NCBI RefSeq assembly: GCF_003952165.1
Contig: NZ_RXFT01000027.1
Coordinates: forward strand, 1 to 32,442
Direction: 5' to 3'
DNA from: Variovorax guangxiensis
GTDB lineage: Bacteria; Pseudomonadota; Gammaproteobacteria; Burkholderiales; Burkholderiaceae_C
Length of the DNA: 32,442 nt
Shown: one piece after another, positions 9,488 to 17,119 of the stretch
How the letters are laid out: each line of letters begins with the position of its first letter
How positions within the stretch are numbered: position 1 is the first letter of the stretch
The notes under the pieces: generated by a model
Told to the model about the DNA's origin: nothing
Seen by the model: only the letters and a program-made list of their open reading frames with translations
Databases searched by the model: none
Program-made: the position numbers and the translations under genes

Positions 9488-9785
9488 GGCTCCTCACCTT
9501 CGCAAACAGGATACGGCGGAACTGATAGTGAACGCAATCAGTAACGGCTCGGGCCCTGCTAGCTCTGAGCTGAAGCATGAGAACGCATTTCGGGAAATCC
9601 CCTTCAACGAAACGATATTCCAAATACTCTCCGCACACCAGATTGGTGCCCAAATCGTCCGCGTTGACACCACTCCTGCGAATCTTGCCTTGCTCGTCTA
9701 CAACCGATCTGAGATCAGATCGATTCACATCAGACTCTCAGCGACAATTGCGCATTTGAGCTCCATATCGATCTTCGAGGTTTCC
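9488..9785. other. Intergenic region between divergent genes
   Basis: About 300 bp separate the lipase start from the most likely start of the divergent lipoprotein. The plus-strand frame is open back to an ATG at 9486, but that stretch has no ribosome site, no recognisable domain, and would place a signal peptide 100 residues inside the protein. It should hold promoters for both directions. A TTGACA at 9664-9669 has no acceptable -10 partner, so no promoter is called. Confidence 0.4.
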
Positions 9786-10319
9786 TTGCTGTCTACTCGG
9801 TCAATCATCTTTACCGCGAAAGCTTTGACCCGCGGTATCCCTCTGCTCGTCTGTCTCGCAACTGTCGGGTGCTCTAACTACAGCCCGCCGGCAAATGCAC
9901 CGACGGCGGAGTTGCAGGCTCGTATTCTTGGGTTCTCCAGTCGCCAACATGGGGGTGTGATCACCGTCGCGACACCCCAATGTGGAGACAAAGCGTGGTG
10001 GCCGAAGCAACTCTTTACCAATGTGGGCTACAGCAGCAAGACTCGGCCTGAAGGCAAAGTCGCCGTGCAAGCGGGTCGTCCTATCGTTCTCAGCTATTCA
10101 CACTCCTACCCCTTCAACAGTTCGCTCAATGCCGTTTGCGGCAATAGGCTGATCGTCAATCTTGAGCAAAGCGTTCAGTACGAGGCCACTGCAACCATGA
10201 CGCTCAAGCCAGACGCAGCCCGCAGTGAGCCACCTGGTTACTGCACCTTCGAGTTGGTCGAGATGCAGACTCGGCGTCCAGTACCGACCACGTCGCTGGG
10301 ATGTGACGCCACCCAATAG
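9786..10319 (+). CDS. Small putative lipoprotein of unknown function
   Basis: The likely start is TTG 9786, with GAGG at 9777-9780 placed 5 nt upstream. It gives a 177-residue protein beginning with a basic-hydrophobic segment (ALTRGIPLLVCLATVGC), a lipoprotein-like signal although the -3 residue is Thr instead of the usual Leu. The mature part carries several further Cys residues (QCGDKAWW, VCGNRL, YCTFEL, LGCDA), which fits a disulfide-stabilised periplasmic domain. I do not recognise the family. The frame could be read from ATG 9486, overlapping the lipase start by 2 bp, but that would hide the signal. A weak hairpin CCGCT/AGCGG lies just after the stop (10327-10343) without a T-run. Confidence 0.5.
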   Translation: MLSTRSIIFTAKALTRGIPLLVCLATVGCSNYSPPANAPTAELQARILGFSSRQHGGVITVATPQCGDKAWWPKQLFTNVGYSSKTRPEGKVAVQAGRPIVLSYSHSYPFNSSLNAVCGNRLIVNLEQSVQYEATATMTLKPDAARSEPPGYCTFELVEMQTRRPVPTTSLGCDATQ

Positions 10320-10517
10320 GGTTTCACCGCTCATCGTTAGCGGCAATCGTCAATCGGACCAAGCGGAAGTGCTATTCGTCTCAAGGCGTTGGTGGAATCC
10401 ATCCCCAACACGCCGATCGCAAAACCTATCTGGTGCGGCTCCTTGCAAGCTCGATCGCGTCACGGAGATAGCAGTAGTCACAGCCTGCCTATACTCGGCC
10501 GAACTGGAGGGTCGAAG

Positions 10518-10799
10518 ATGACTGTGCGAACTGTCGTGTGGGCCGTCACCGTCGGGCTTGCGGTGGCCGTTGCGACGATCTTTTATTGCCACCCGCCCAA
10601 AGAGCCCTCGGATTGGGCGAGCTGGGCATCCGCTGTTGGGACCGTTGCCGCAGTCTTTGCGGCTGTATGGGCAACCTTCGCAGCCGAAGATCGGCAGCAT
10701 AGGGATGCCTTGAGAAGCGCACGCATTACTTCCGTGGCGCTTGCATCCCAGGTATCTCGATTGATCGAAGACGTGGAACGAATGTACGCGGTCAATTAA
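10518..10799 (+). pseudogene. 5' part of a small membrane-protein gene broken by IS66
   Basis: ATG 10518 has GGAGG 7 nt upstream. The open frame encodes 93 residues with two predicted membrane segments (about 5-23 and 37-56) followed by a charged helix. The last five codons and the TAA belong to the inserted element: the host sequence ends with the GAACGAAT copy at 10776-10783. The remainder of the gene lies at 13107-13455. Joining the two (266 + 349 nt) restores one frame of 204 codons plus stop, with ...EDVER continuing into IETSLENV. Function unknown. Two N-terminal membrane helices plus a cytoplasmic helical part is common for small anchored proteins. Confidence 0.8.
10776..10783 (+). repeat. 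Left copy of an 8-bp target duplication, GAACGAAT
   Basis: GAACGAAT occurs immediately before the left IS end (GTACGCGG...) and again at 13099-13106, just before the resumed host sequence. IS66-family elements typically duplicate 8 bp. Host reading frames on both sides join exactly across one copy. Confidence 0.75.
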
Positions 10800-10870
10800 T
10801 CACGCCCTTGTTCTGTGAACGACAAACTGTGAGGCTACGTGCCCATGTAGAGCAACATGGACATGTAGAC

Positions 10871-11398
10871 ATGACAGAGCAGTACGCAGAGTTGAGAGGC
10901 CGGCTGGTTGTGGGGCGCAAGGGTGACGGTCGCAGCGTCTACGACGAGGCCGCCAAGAAGGAGTTGATCGTTGCCTGCCTCAAGCAAGGAGTTTCGGTGG
11001 CACGCATGGCGATGGAGCACGGTGTCAACACGAACTTGCTGAGGACGTGGATCACGGCCTACCAGCGACGAAGTGCTCAGGTATCAGCGGGCGACATCGC
11101 GCGAGCGCAGGATGCGCCATTCGTTGCCGTACATGTAGAGGGCGAACAAGATCAGAGTGAACGAGTGCCTCAGCGCGAGTGTGCGGTGACGGTGCCCGCG
11201 GTCGCCCACACACCAGCTACGGCGATGGCTGTGATCTCGGATGAAGGCCCTTTGGCAGCACCGCCCCCGATGGTCGCTTTGCAGGTGCGACTGCCCAACG
11301 GTGTGCAGCTCGATCTCGGTGAGACGAGCTTGCAGGAATTGCCCACGCTGGTGCAGATGCTGAGCCGACTGTCATGTTCCGCTTCGACGAAGGGCTGA
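10871..11398 (+). CDS. tnpA: IS66-family TnpA (OrfA, helix-turn-helix protein)
   Basis: A 175-residue protein starting at ATG 10871. The N-terminal part has the transposase-8-like helix-turn-helix typical of IS66 OrfA: YDEAAKKELIVACLKQG, SVARMAMEHGVN, LLRTWITAYQRR. The C-terminal part has the usual LQVRLPNGVQLDLG strand region. It probably binds the element ends. The 3' end overlaps tnpB by 25 bp in another frame, the normal IS66 arrangement. An upstream in-frame start at 10808 has no support. Confidence 0.85.
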   Translation: MTEQYAELRGRLVVGRKGDGRSVYDEAAKKELIVACLKQGVSVARMAMEHGVNTNLLRTWITAYQRRSAQVSAGDIARAQDAPFVAVHVEGEQDQSERVPQRECAVTVPAVAHTPATAMAVISDEGPLAAPPPMVALQVRLPNGVQLDLGETSLQELPTLVQMLSRLSCSASTKG

Positions 11399-11724
11399 AG
11401 GTCTACCTGCACCGCGAGCCCGTGGACTTCCGGCTGAACATCAACGGCCTGGCCGTGCTGGTGGAGCAGGCGCTGGGCCTGGACCCGTTCGCCTCCTGTG
11501 CGTATGTATTCAGCAATCGCCGACGCGACCGAGTGAAGATCCGGGGTTGGGAGCGCAACGGATTCTGGCTGTTGCTCAAGCGCCTGGAGAAGGACCGGTT
11601 CATCTGGCCTTCGATCGAGGCGGTTCCCACGCTGACGCCCGAGCAGCTGCACTGGCTGCTGGAGGGTATCGACATCGCGGTGGTGCAACGCCACTCCCAT
11701 CTGCGCTATTCGAGCGTGGCTTGA
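11374..11724 (+). CDS. tnpB: IS66-family TnpB (OrfB)
   Basis: A 116-residue protein of the IS66 Orf2 family. Family hallmarks are PVDFRLNINGLAVLVEQAL, a region normally reading D(M/F)R-GINGLA, then YVFSNRRRDRVKIRGWERNGFWLLLKRLE and FIWP. It is full length for the family (about 115). It starts inside the end of tnpA and is followed 17 bp later by tnpC. Its biochemical role in IS66 transposition is not settled, though it is required in studied members. Confidence 0.9.
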   Translation: MFRFDEGLKVYLHREPVDFRLNINGLAVLVEQALGLDPFASCAYVFSNRRRDRVKIRGWERNGFWLLLKRLEKDRFIWPSIEAVPTLTPEQLHWLLEGIDIAVVQRHSHLRYSSVA

Positions 11725-11741
11725 AGGAACGATGATGAGAC

Positions 11742-13098
11742 ATGCCGATCCAATCGGGCGTGTCGTCGCCTGTCACCATCACCGCTGAAGAACTCGCTGC
11801 GCTCATTGCAGAGCGCGATGCGTTGGCTGGTGCGCTTCGAGTGGCGACTACCGAGCGCGACCTCGCACTGGAGCGGCTGAAGGCGCTGCAGCGCCAGCTG
11901 TTCGCGGCCAAGAGCGAAGCCCGCAGCACGGACCAGAAGGACCTGTTCCTCAACGAGGCCGAGGCACTCGCCCCCACCGATCAGACGCCGCAGGCCGAGG
12001 TCGAAGACATCGACGAAGAGGAGTCGACGCCGGTCGCCGGGCATCAACGCAAGAAGCGTGGACGCAAGCCACTGGACCCGGCACTGCCGCGCGAGATCGT
12101 ACGCCACGAACTGCCCGAGGCCGAGCGTGTGTGCGCGCATGACGGGCACGCGCTGGTGGAGATCGGCGCCGAGGTCAGCGAGCAGATGGACGTCATCCCC
12201 GAGCAGGTGCGCGTGCTGCAGCATCACCGCATCAAGTACGCCTGTCCCTGCTGCGATCAGAGCCTGAAGGTTGCACCGACGCCGGCGCGCATCATCCCGC
12301 GGGGGCTGCTCACCGAGCAGGCGCAGGCCTGGGTCATCACCGGCAAGTACCAGTTCGGCATGCCGCTGTATCGCACGGCTGTATTGCTGCGCCGCTTCGG
12401 GGGCGACATCGCGAGCAACACCCTGGCCTCTGGCATCGTACGCATCGGCCAGACTGTGCAGCCGGTCATCAACCTGTTGCGCGACCACTTGCTGGACTCG
12501 GACCTGATCTACGGCGACGAGACCACGGTCCAGGTCCTCAAGGAGCCGGGACGCAAGGCCCAGACGAAGAGCTACATGTGGGCGCAGATGAATGGCACTG
12601 GCCCACCGGTACGGTTGTTCACCTATGCACCGGGGCGCGGCGCTGTACACGCCGAGAAGCTGTATGCCGGCATCCGTCCCGGCACCCCGCTCATCACCGA
12701 CGGGTATGAGGTCTACAACGGCATCGCGAAGGCCGGCGGCCTCACGCATCTCGGGTGCTGGGTTCACGCACGTCGCCCCTTCATCAAGGCCGAGGAGTCC
12801 ATCCCGAAGGCAGCTCGTTCACCCGATCAGCTCGCGACCCGGTTCGTACGGCTGATTGCCAAGCTGTACCGTGCGGAGGCGCTGGCCAGGGACTGGACGC
12901 CCGAGCGCCGGCTGCGACTGCGTTCGCGCTACAGCGCCGTCGTTGTGCGCGAGATCGAACGGCTGTTGCTCACGCACCTGCACGCCGTCGCGCCATCGAG
13001 CCTGCTGGGCGAAGCGCTGCCTACCTGCACGGGCAGTGGCCCAAGCTCGTGCGGTTCCTGGACAACGGCACCTGGCCGCTGGACTCCAACCCGGTGGA
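11742..13098 (+). pseudogene. tnpC: IS66-family transposase TnpC, frameshifted and 3'-truncated
   Basis: ATG 11742 opens a DDE transposase: coiled-coil N-terminus (ALIAERDALAGALRVATT), zinc-finger CPCCDQ region, catalytic Asp in DLIYGDETTVQV and Asp in PLITDGYEVYNG, then the WVHARRPF motif. At about 13019-13021 one base is missing. The 11742 frame turns into nonsense after SLLGEAL, while the family sequence YLHGQWPKLVRFLDNGTW and SNPVEN, with the last catalytic Glu, continues in the next frame. The sequence then stops at 13098 where host DNA resumes, so the family C-terminus is absent. The open frame runs on to 13250 only by chance. Not expected to be active. Confidence 0.85.
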
Positions 13099-13106
13099 GA
13101 ACGAAT
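13099..13106 (+). repeat. Right copy of the 8-bp repeat, GAACGAAT
   Basis: This copy forms both the last bases of the tnpC remnant and the first of the host gene. The preceding element terminus is missing, so a deletion appears to have ended exactly here through the shared GAACG. Confidence 0.7.
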
Positions 13107-13455
13107 CGAGACTTCGCTGGAAAACGTCGCTCTCAACGGAACAGGCATGTCGACGATTGCCAACTTGGTGGACAGGCTGAGAAGGCTTCAGGTTCCAAGC
13201 GAAGAGCAACTCCTTCGTCTAGCCCATGCGCCCGGCACCATGGCCGTTGATGTTGCATCCGGCCTTGGGATGATCGGCTACGCAGTCAGCCTGCTGTCAC
13301 CAGCAGAATTGGCCCCACTTGGCAACGACGACACATCCAAGACCAAGGAGGGTGCCAGTCGTGCTCGGCCGGTAGTCAACACCGCAAGGGTAACCCTCTT
13401 GAAAGCGGTCCAGGACATGGTTGCGTTCCACTCATCTTTGAAGGGGAAGCCATGA
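13107..13455 (+). pseudogene. 3' part of the IS66-broken membrane-protein gene
   Basis: The frame continues IETSLENVALNGTGMSTIAN and a 116-residue helical C-terminal region to TGA 13455. It has no start or ribosome site of its own and is in frame with the 10518 fragment once the element is removed. ATG 13452 overlaps the stop as ATGA, so a translationally coupled partner gene once followed. The piece includes predicted amphipathic helices (LVDRLRRLQVPSEEQLLRL) and no clear extra membrane span. Confidence 0.75.
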
Positions 13456-13472
13456 CCCTTGCTTGCGTCTAG
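13452..13472 (+). pseudogene. Vestigial start of a coupled downstream gene
   Basis: ATG 13452 overlaps the stop of the preceding gene (ATGA) and follows AAGGGGAAGCC, a reasonable ribosome site. It runs only six codons (MTLACV) before TAG at 13470-13472. The downstream sequence belongs to other fragments, so the gene was apparently cut by rearrangement near 13465. Up to 13610 nothing further can be identified. A plus-strand frame with REPFDASADFQALQLL could be part of another lost protein. Confidence 0.4.
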
Positions 13473-13610
13473 AAAGCGACAACGGGAGCCGTTCGATGCA
13501 TCCGCAGACTTTCAAGCCCTTCAGCTTTTGACGGCAGCTTCATTCGTCGTGCGTGGCTACGAACTGATGATCGGCTCGCGCCAATGTACCGCCATGCCGT
13601 TGCAGCCACA

Positions 13611-13967
13611 TCAAATCTCTCGTGCCATCATCTTCATGAAGGTCTGCGCATTCCGGATGCCCTTGTCCTCGTCGCAATTGTTGAAGATCGCATGCGCGCT
13701 CCCGACCTTGAAGGCCAGGCGCACCATTTCTGCAGCGAGGCTGCACAGCTCACCGTCTGAGTACTCGTAGCTGAATCGATCAGCGGCCGTGGGTACCGCG
13801 GCGTTGTAGGCCTGCGCATTCCGACCGCTCAGCCGCAGGAGCGCGTACTCGGGGTGCGTGGCTTCCCAGACCGCGGGAACGCTGTTGTCGGCCCCTTGCG
13901 GCCCGTCGACGACGGTATGCACCGCCCCGATCTCGGTGAGCGTCCAGTCATCCCATCTTGACCGGCC
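13611..13967 (-). pseudogene. C-terminal fragment of a DUF72 (YecE-like) protein
   Basis: The minus-strand frame reads WTLTEIGAVHTVVDGPQG, ADNSVPAVWEATHPEYALLR, LSGRNAQAYN, DRFSYEYSDGELCSLAAEMV, and HAIFNNCDEDKGIRNAQTFM before the stop at 13611. The GRN, DRF-Y-Y and FNN-D---RNA blocks are the conserved C-terminal part of DUF72, a TIM-barrel-like family of unknown function. The N-terminal half (roughly 150-180 residues) is absent: upstream sequence switches at about 13967 to the unrelated fragment below. GTG 13922 is not a credible start. Confidence 0.75.
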
Positions 13968-14475
13968 GCACGCGGGTCACCTGGGCTGCAGCTGTGCTCC
14001 GACGTAGGCAACGCACTCCACGAGGGTTGAGGGCGGCCAGCAGCAAGAAGTTCTCGGCGTCAGTTCGTACGCGCAGCAGGTCGTGCTCGCCGAGGTAGCC
14101 GTACACGAACGCCAGCAGGTAGCGCTCGGGATGGTTGACGCAAGACTTCGTGATCATCTGCTCGACGAGGTCTGGCGGCACACCCTCGGTGAACCTCATC
14201 GTCACCGTCGGCCGCTGCAAGCAGGTTTCCTGGACGTCTTCAGAGATCGTTGGCAAGGCGTGCCCGCAGTGCTTCATGGCCTGGAACGCGACCAGCAGAA
14301 CGTGGATCGGCACCTCAAGCTCCAGCAGGTCGCCCCCGTAGCGAGGCAACACGAGGATAGAGGCCAGCAGGTTCGGCTGCTGGGCGTAGATTTCATCAGC
14401 CAGCTCAACCTTCTGTTGCGCGCTCATGGCGTCGATGCCAATGTTCGCCCGAACCATCACGGCCTGCGTGAGCAA
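13948..14475 (-). pseudogene. Fragment of an unrecognised protein fused to truncated tnpC
   Basis: The C-terminal 175 or so residues of the 592-codon frame do not belong to IS66 TnpC. The segment reads AVMVRANIGIDAMSAQQKVE, ADEIYAQQPNLLASILVLPR, LEVPIHVLLVAFQAMKH, and YLLAFVYGYLGEHDLL. It looks like a well-formed helical protein of unknown family. Near the end, AACCCTC at about 14021-14027 seems to carry one extra C. With one C less the frame reads LNLVECVAYVGAQLQPR and ends at TGA 13977-13979, which looks more natural than the arginine-rich tail running to 13948. The original N-terminus may have been lost in the fusion. Confidence 0.5.
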
Positions 14476-15726
14476 GCGCTGTTCGGGCGTCAACACCGCC
14501 AGCTCACGCTCGATGCGGTAGATCGCCGCAATGCGCGCCAGCGCCTCGGTGGCCACCGCGCTCCTGCCCCCGTCGCGCAATAGCTCGTCGTACTTGCGTC
14601 GGGCGTGCGCCAGGCACCCCGCGGCGACACGTCCGAGCACGGCCTGTACGACCCGGTCGTAGGCGGCGTACTCGTCCCGGATCAGCGTGCCGGTCCATGG
14701 GGGCTGATCCCGGTCGCCACCGAGGAAGGCCAGCGGGTACTGCGACCCTCGCCCCGGGCAGAAGTCGTACACCACGCCCGGCACCGGATCGAACGCGCCG
14801 CGCGCGTAGCCCCACACGTAGGCCCGCTTGGTCTTGCCCGCACCAGGATCGAGCATCGCTACCGGTGTCTCGTCCACGTGCAAGTGGCTGGCACTGAGCA
14901 CGAAGTACCATTGCGCCTCATACAGCGGCACCAGCGCCGCACCGCCGCGACCCGACCACTGTGCCAGCGTCGAGCGCGGCGTGTGCACGCCGCTGCGCGC
15001 GTTGATGGATTCCAGACGGTAGTACGGCAGGTGGTCCACGAAGTGGCTGACCATTGCGTGCGCGACCAGTCCGCTGGCAGGAATGCCGCCATCGATGATC
15101 GAGGGTTCGGCCGGCTCCTGCACCAGGCACTGGCAGCACCGGCAAGCCCACTTGCCGTAGATGTGGCGATGAACGAAGAACTCCGCGGGGATGACGTCCA
15201 GACGCTCGCTGATGTCCTCGCCCACGCGCATCATGGCCTTGCCACAGCCCGTGCTCGGGCAGGTGGTGTCCTCGGGCTCGTGGTGATGCTCCACGCGGCG
15301 CAGGTCATCGGGCAACTTCTCACGCCGCGGCTGGCGCTTGCGCTCGGGCGTGTCGGTATCGCCCGCGCCATCCTGGTCAGGCGCCTTCGCCTTGAGCTGC
15401 TCAAGCTGCGCCAGCAGGTCGGCCTCGTCCTCGGCGCAGGTCTCCTCGAACAGGCGCCTTTGTTCGGCGCTCATCGCCTCGGCCTTGGCGCCGAACTTCC
15501 AGCGCTTCAGCCGCGCCAGCTCGAATGTGATCTTCTCGATCTTGGCGTCCTTGAGCTTGATCTCGCTGTCCTGCTGGCGCAGGCGCTGAAGCATCTGCCG
15601 CACGAGTGCGGCGACGGCCTCAGGCGCCAAGCCCTGAAGGTCTTCGTCCTTGAGATCATGCAATTGCTGCATGCGCGAATCATGCGGGCGGCGGCGACTG
15701 ACTGCCACTGGGAGATGCGACGTCAA
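14475..15726 (-). pseudogene. tnpC: IS66-family transposase TnpC, C-terminally truncated
   Basis: Possible starts are TTG 15726 or ATG 15672 (MQQLHDLKDEDLQGL). Domains in order are a coiled coil with KLKDAKIEKITFELARLKRW, FGAKAEAMSAEQRRLFEE, the cysteine motif CPSTGCGKAM with WACRCCQC, the catalytic Asp in LHVDETPVAML, and the second Asp in IRDEYAAYDRV, followed by CLAHARRKYDEL. Homology ends at LAVLTPEQRL (about 14475), before the NNxxEr block that supplies the third catalytic Glu. The frame continues into an unrelated protein fragment. Missing one catalytic residue, it should not transpose. It is a different IS66 subtype from element 1. Confidence 0.85.
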
Positions 15727-15730
15727 CGCA

Positions 15731-16086
15731 TCATGTTTGCGAGTTCGGCGTCTGCAGCCGCGTGATCGCGCTCATCTCGAGCAGCCGCTGCCAAGGCAGG
15801 CCAATCACCAGTGCGTCGAACCGCGCTTGCGTCAGTGCGATCGGCTTGGCTGTGTCAATCTCGCGCGGCCAGGCGAAGCGCCCGGCGTTCAACCGTCGCG
15901 CGGCGCACCACACGCCGAAGCCGTCGTGCACGAGCATCTTGATGCGTGTGGCCCGCGCATTGGCAAACATGTGTGGTGAACGTTCGCGCTTCCCAGCGCG
16001 TGCACCACGTGTGCGAGCAGACGCTCGGCTCCACAGCGCATATCCACCGGCTTCGTGCATAGCCACAGCGCGTCGATACGGATCAA
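15731..16086 (-). pseudogene. tnpB: IS66-family TnpB with a frameshift
   Basis: It probably starts at TTG 16086 (LIRIDALWLCTKPVDMRCGAE), overlapping the tnpA stop. After HALGSANVHH the family sequence jumps frame and continues as FANARATRIKMLVHDGFGV, WCAARRLNAGRFAWPR, ALTQARFDALVIGLPWQRL to a stop at 15731. The shift lies at about 15964-15980 and is consistent with loss of one base. Both halves match the IS66 Orf2 family. Confidence 0.8.
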
Positions 16087-16454
16087 CGCAGCACCTCGCG
16101 AAGCCACGCCGCGCAGTCGGCGGCAGCCGAAATGGGCCACGTCACGCTTACGCCAATAACCCCACGCTTGAATTCGAGACGGATCCCCTCGGGAGTAACC
16201 GCCGGTGCTGGGGCGGTTGCGATGAAGGCAGCGATAGCGCAACAAACTCCGGCGATGATTCCTGCAGCGATGTTCCAATGGGCTTGGAAACGCCCGCGCC
16301 GCTGCAGCCGCGCCGCCAGTCATGAACCAGGTTGTCGTTCAGGCCGAAGGCTCGCGCCGCTGCTGCCACGGTGACACCAGGCTCCGCGCACGCGGCCACT
16401 ACTTGTGCCTTGAACTCAGCGCTGTGTCTGCGCCGCGACTTCGGGTTTAGCTAC
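16083..16454 (-). pseudogene. tnpA: IS66-family TnpA, degenerate
   Basis: Pieces of the OrfA protein occur in different frames: AKP near 16450 with GTA where ATG is expected, then SRRRHSAEFKAQVVAACAEP, GVTVAAAARAFGLNDNLVHD, WRRG and SSPEFVALSLP. A shift at about 16208-16235 then leads into TPEGIRLEFKRGVIGVSVTW and SAAADCAAWLREVLR, ending at TGA 16083-16085. GAGGAG lies just upstream of the former start. At least two frameshifts plus a lost start codon mark it as dead. Confidence 0.75.
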
Positions 16455-16467
16455 CGGCTCTCCTCAA

Positions 16468-16489
16468 GGTGGGACGGTCAGCCGCTTAC
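16468..16489 (-). repeat. Left terminal sequence of IS66 element 2
   Basis: Read from 16489 downwards: GTAAGCGGCTGACCGTCC and on. It matches the GTAAGCG start common to IS66-family inverted repeats. Its TAA doubles as the stop codon of the truncated AP2 gene. Confidence 0.7.
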
Positions 16490-17052
16490 CCGGCAAAGCC
16501 CGAAGCGTTACTTCGATTGAGAGGCCCCGTATTCGGCACAGGCCATGGGATCGGCTTAATCACAGCGAAATCAGGTTCGGCCACATGCTGCGCCAGGAGT
16601 CGGCGCCCCTCTGCATCCAACAGGCCGCAAACGACACCGCGCATTTGCGCCAGTTGTCGTTCGCGCTCCCGAATGGCCATATCCCTTGCATCGTCGCCAT
16701 AGCGGCCGACGCTGAACGACTTCTGCAGCCTCTTGCCAGGTCCGCACTGCGTATGCGCGGTCCAGAGCACGGGACAACCGTCAACGTTGCGGCGGCAGAA
16801 GATTCCGGGAAGGTCTTCTTTCGTATCCGTGCGTGCACGTTGCGCCTGTTCGCGCCGGACCAAGGCTGGATACATCGCAACGATCTGGTCTCTCCAAGCC
16901 TGGGCGGCCGCCAGTCCAGCTTGCTCACCGTACGTACGAAACATGAAGACCTTCCGGTGATGTCGCCCATCGCGCCTGATACACACCCCCCACCGGTCCT
17001 TTGCACGCAGGACGCCGTACATGGCAAGGAGATTCGGTACACCGAGGGACAT
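16486..17052 (-). pseudogene. AP2-domain protein truncated by IS66
   Basis: From ATG 17052 the 188-residue frame contains two AP2/ERF-like DNA-binding repeats. The first is MYGVLRAKDRWGVCIRRDG and KVFMFRTYGEQAGLAAAQAW. The second is LPGIFCRRNVDGCPVLWTAH and QKSFSVGRYGDDARDMAI. A short helical tail follows. Bacterial AP2 domains occur in phage and mobile-element proteins and in small regulators. The stop TAA (16486-16488) is provided by the GTAAGCG end of IS66 element 2, so the native C-terminus is missing by an unknown amount. What remains may still fold. The start is uncertain: there is no clear ribosome site, and the frame is open further upstream into the membrane-protein gene. It lies 67 bp after that gene, same strand. 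Confidence 0.65.
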
Positions 17053-17119
17053 GAAGATCAAGGCCTTGAACTCATTGAATTTCGCTGCATCCCACAGGCT
17101 CAATAGTCCATGAGCATGC

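Larger units (their letters stand above)
10784..13098 (+). mobile_element. IS66-family element 1, right end deleted
   Basis: The element begins with GTACGCGGTCAATTAATC, sharing the GTA-GCGG start with the left end of the second element at 16489. It carries the three-gene IS66 set tnpA, tnpB and tnpC in one direction. The right end is missing: tnpC stops in the middle of its NPVEN motif and sequence passes straight into host DNA at the GAACGAAT repeat. Deletion between the tnpC sequence GAGAACG and the right duplication copy explains this. The element is probably immobile. Confidence 0.85.
14475..16489 (-). mobile_element. IS66-family element 2, degenerate, right end lost
   Basis: The left end is intact: read on the minus strand from 16489 it begins GTAAGCGGCTGACCGTCC, the classical GTAAGCG terminus of IS66 elements. 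It carries tnpA, tnpB and tnpC in order, each damaged. Sequence switches to unrelated material near 14475 with no matching inverted terminus. The eight bases outside the left end (16490-16497, CCGGCAAA on the plus strand) were not found repeated near the other edge, consistent with a deletion. Confidence 0.85.

Noticed and set aside
9664..9692. TTGACA as a promoter -35 box
   Set aside because: No -10-like hexamer occurs 16-18 bp downstream (the region reads CTTGCC), so no promoter was called.
9486..9785. N-terminal extension of the plus-strand lipoprotein gene to ATG 9486
   Set aside because: It would put the signal peptide 100 residues inside the protein and start inside the lipase ATG. TTG 9786 with a GAGG site fits better.
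14605..15765. Plus-strand frame of 386 codons opposite tnpC of IS66 element 2
   Set aside because: Antisense shadow of a recognisable transposase in high-GC DNA, with no domain and no start signals. Likewise 11706-12767 on the minus strand opposite tnpC of element 1.
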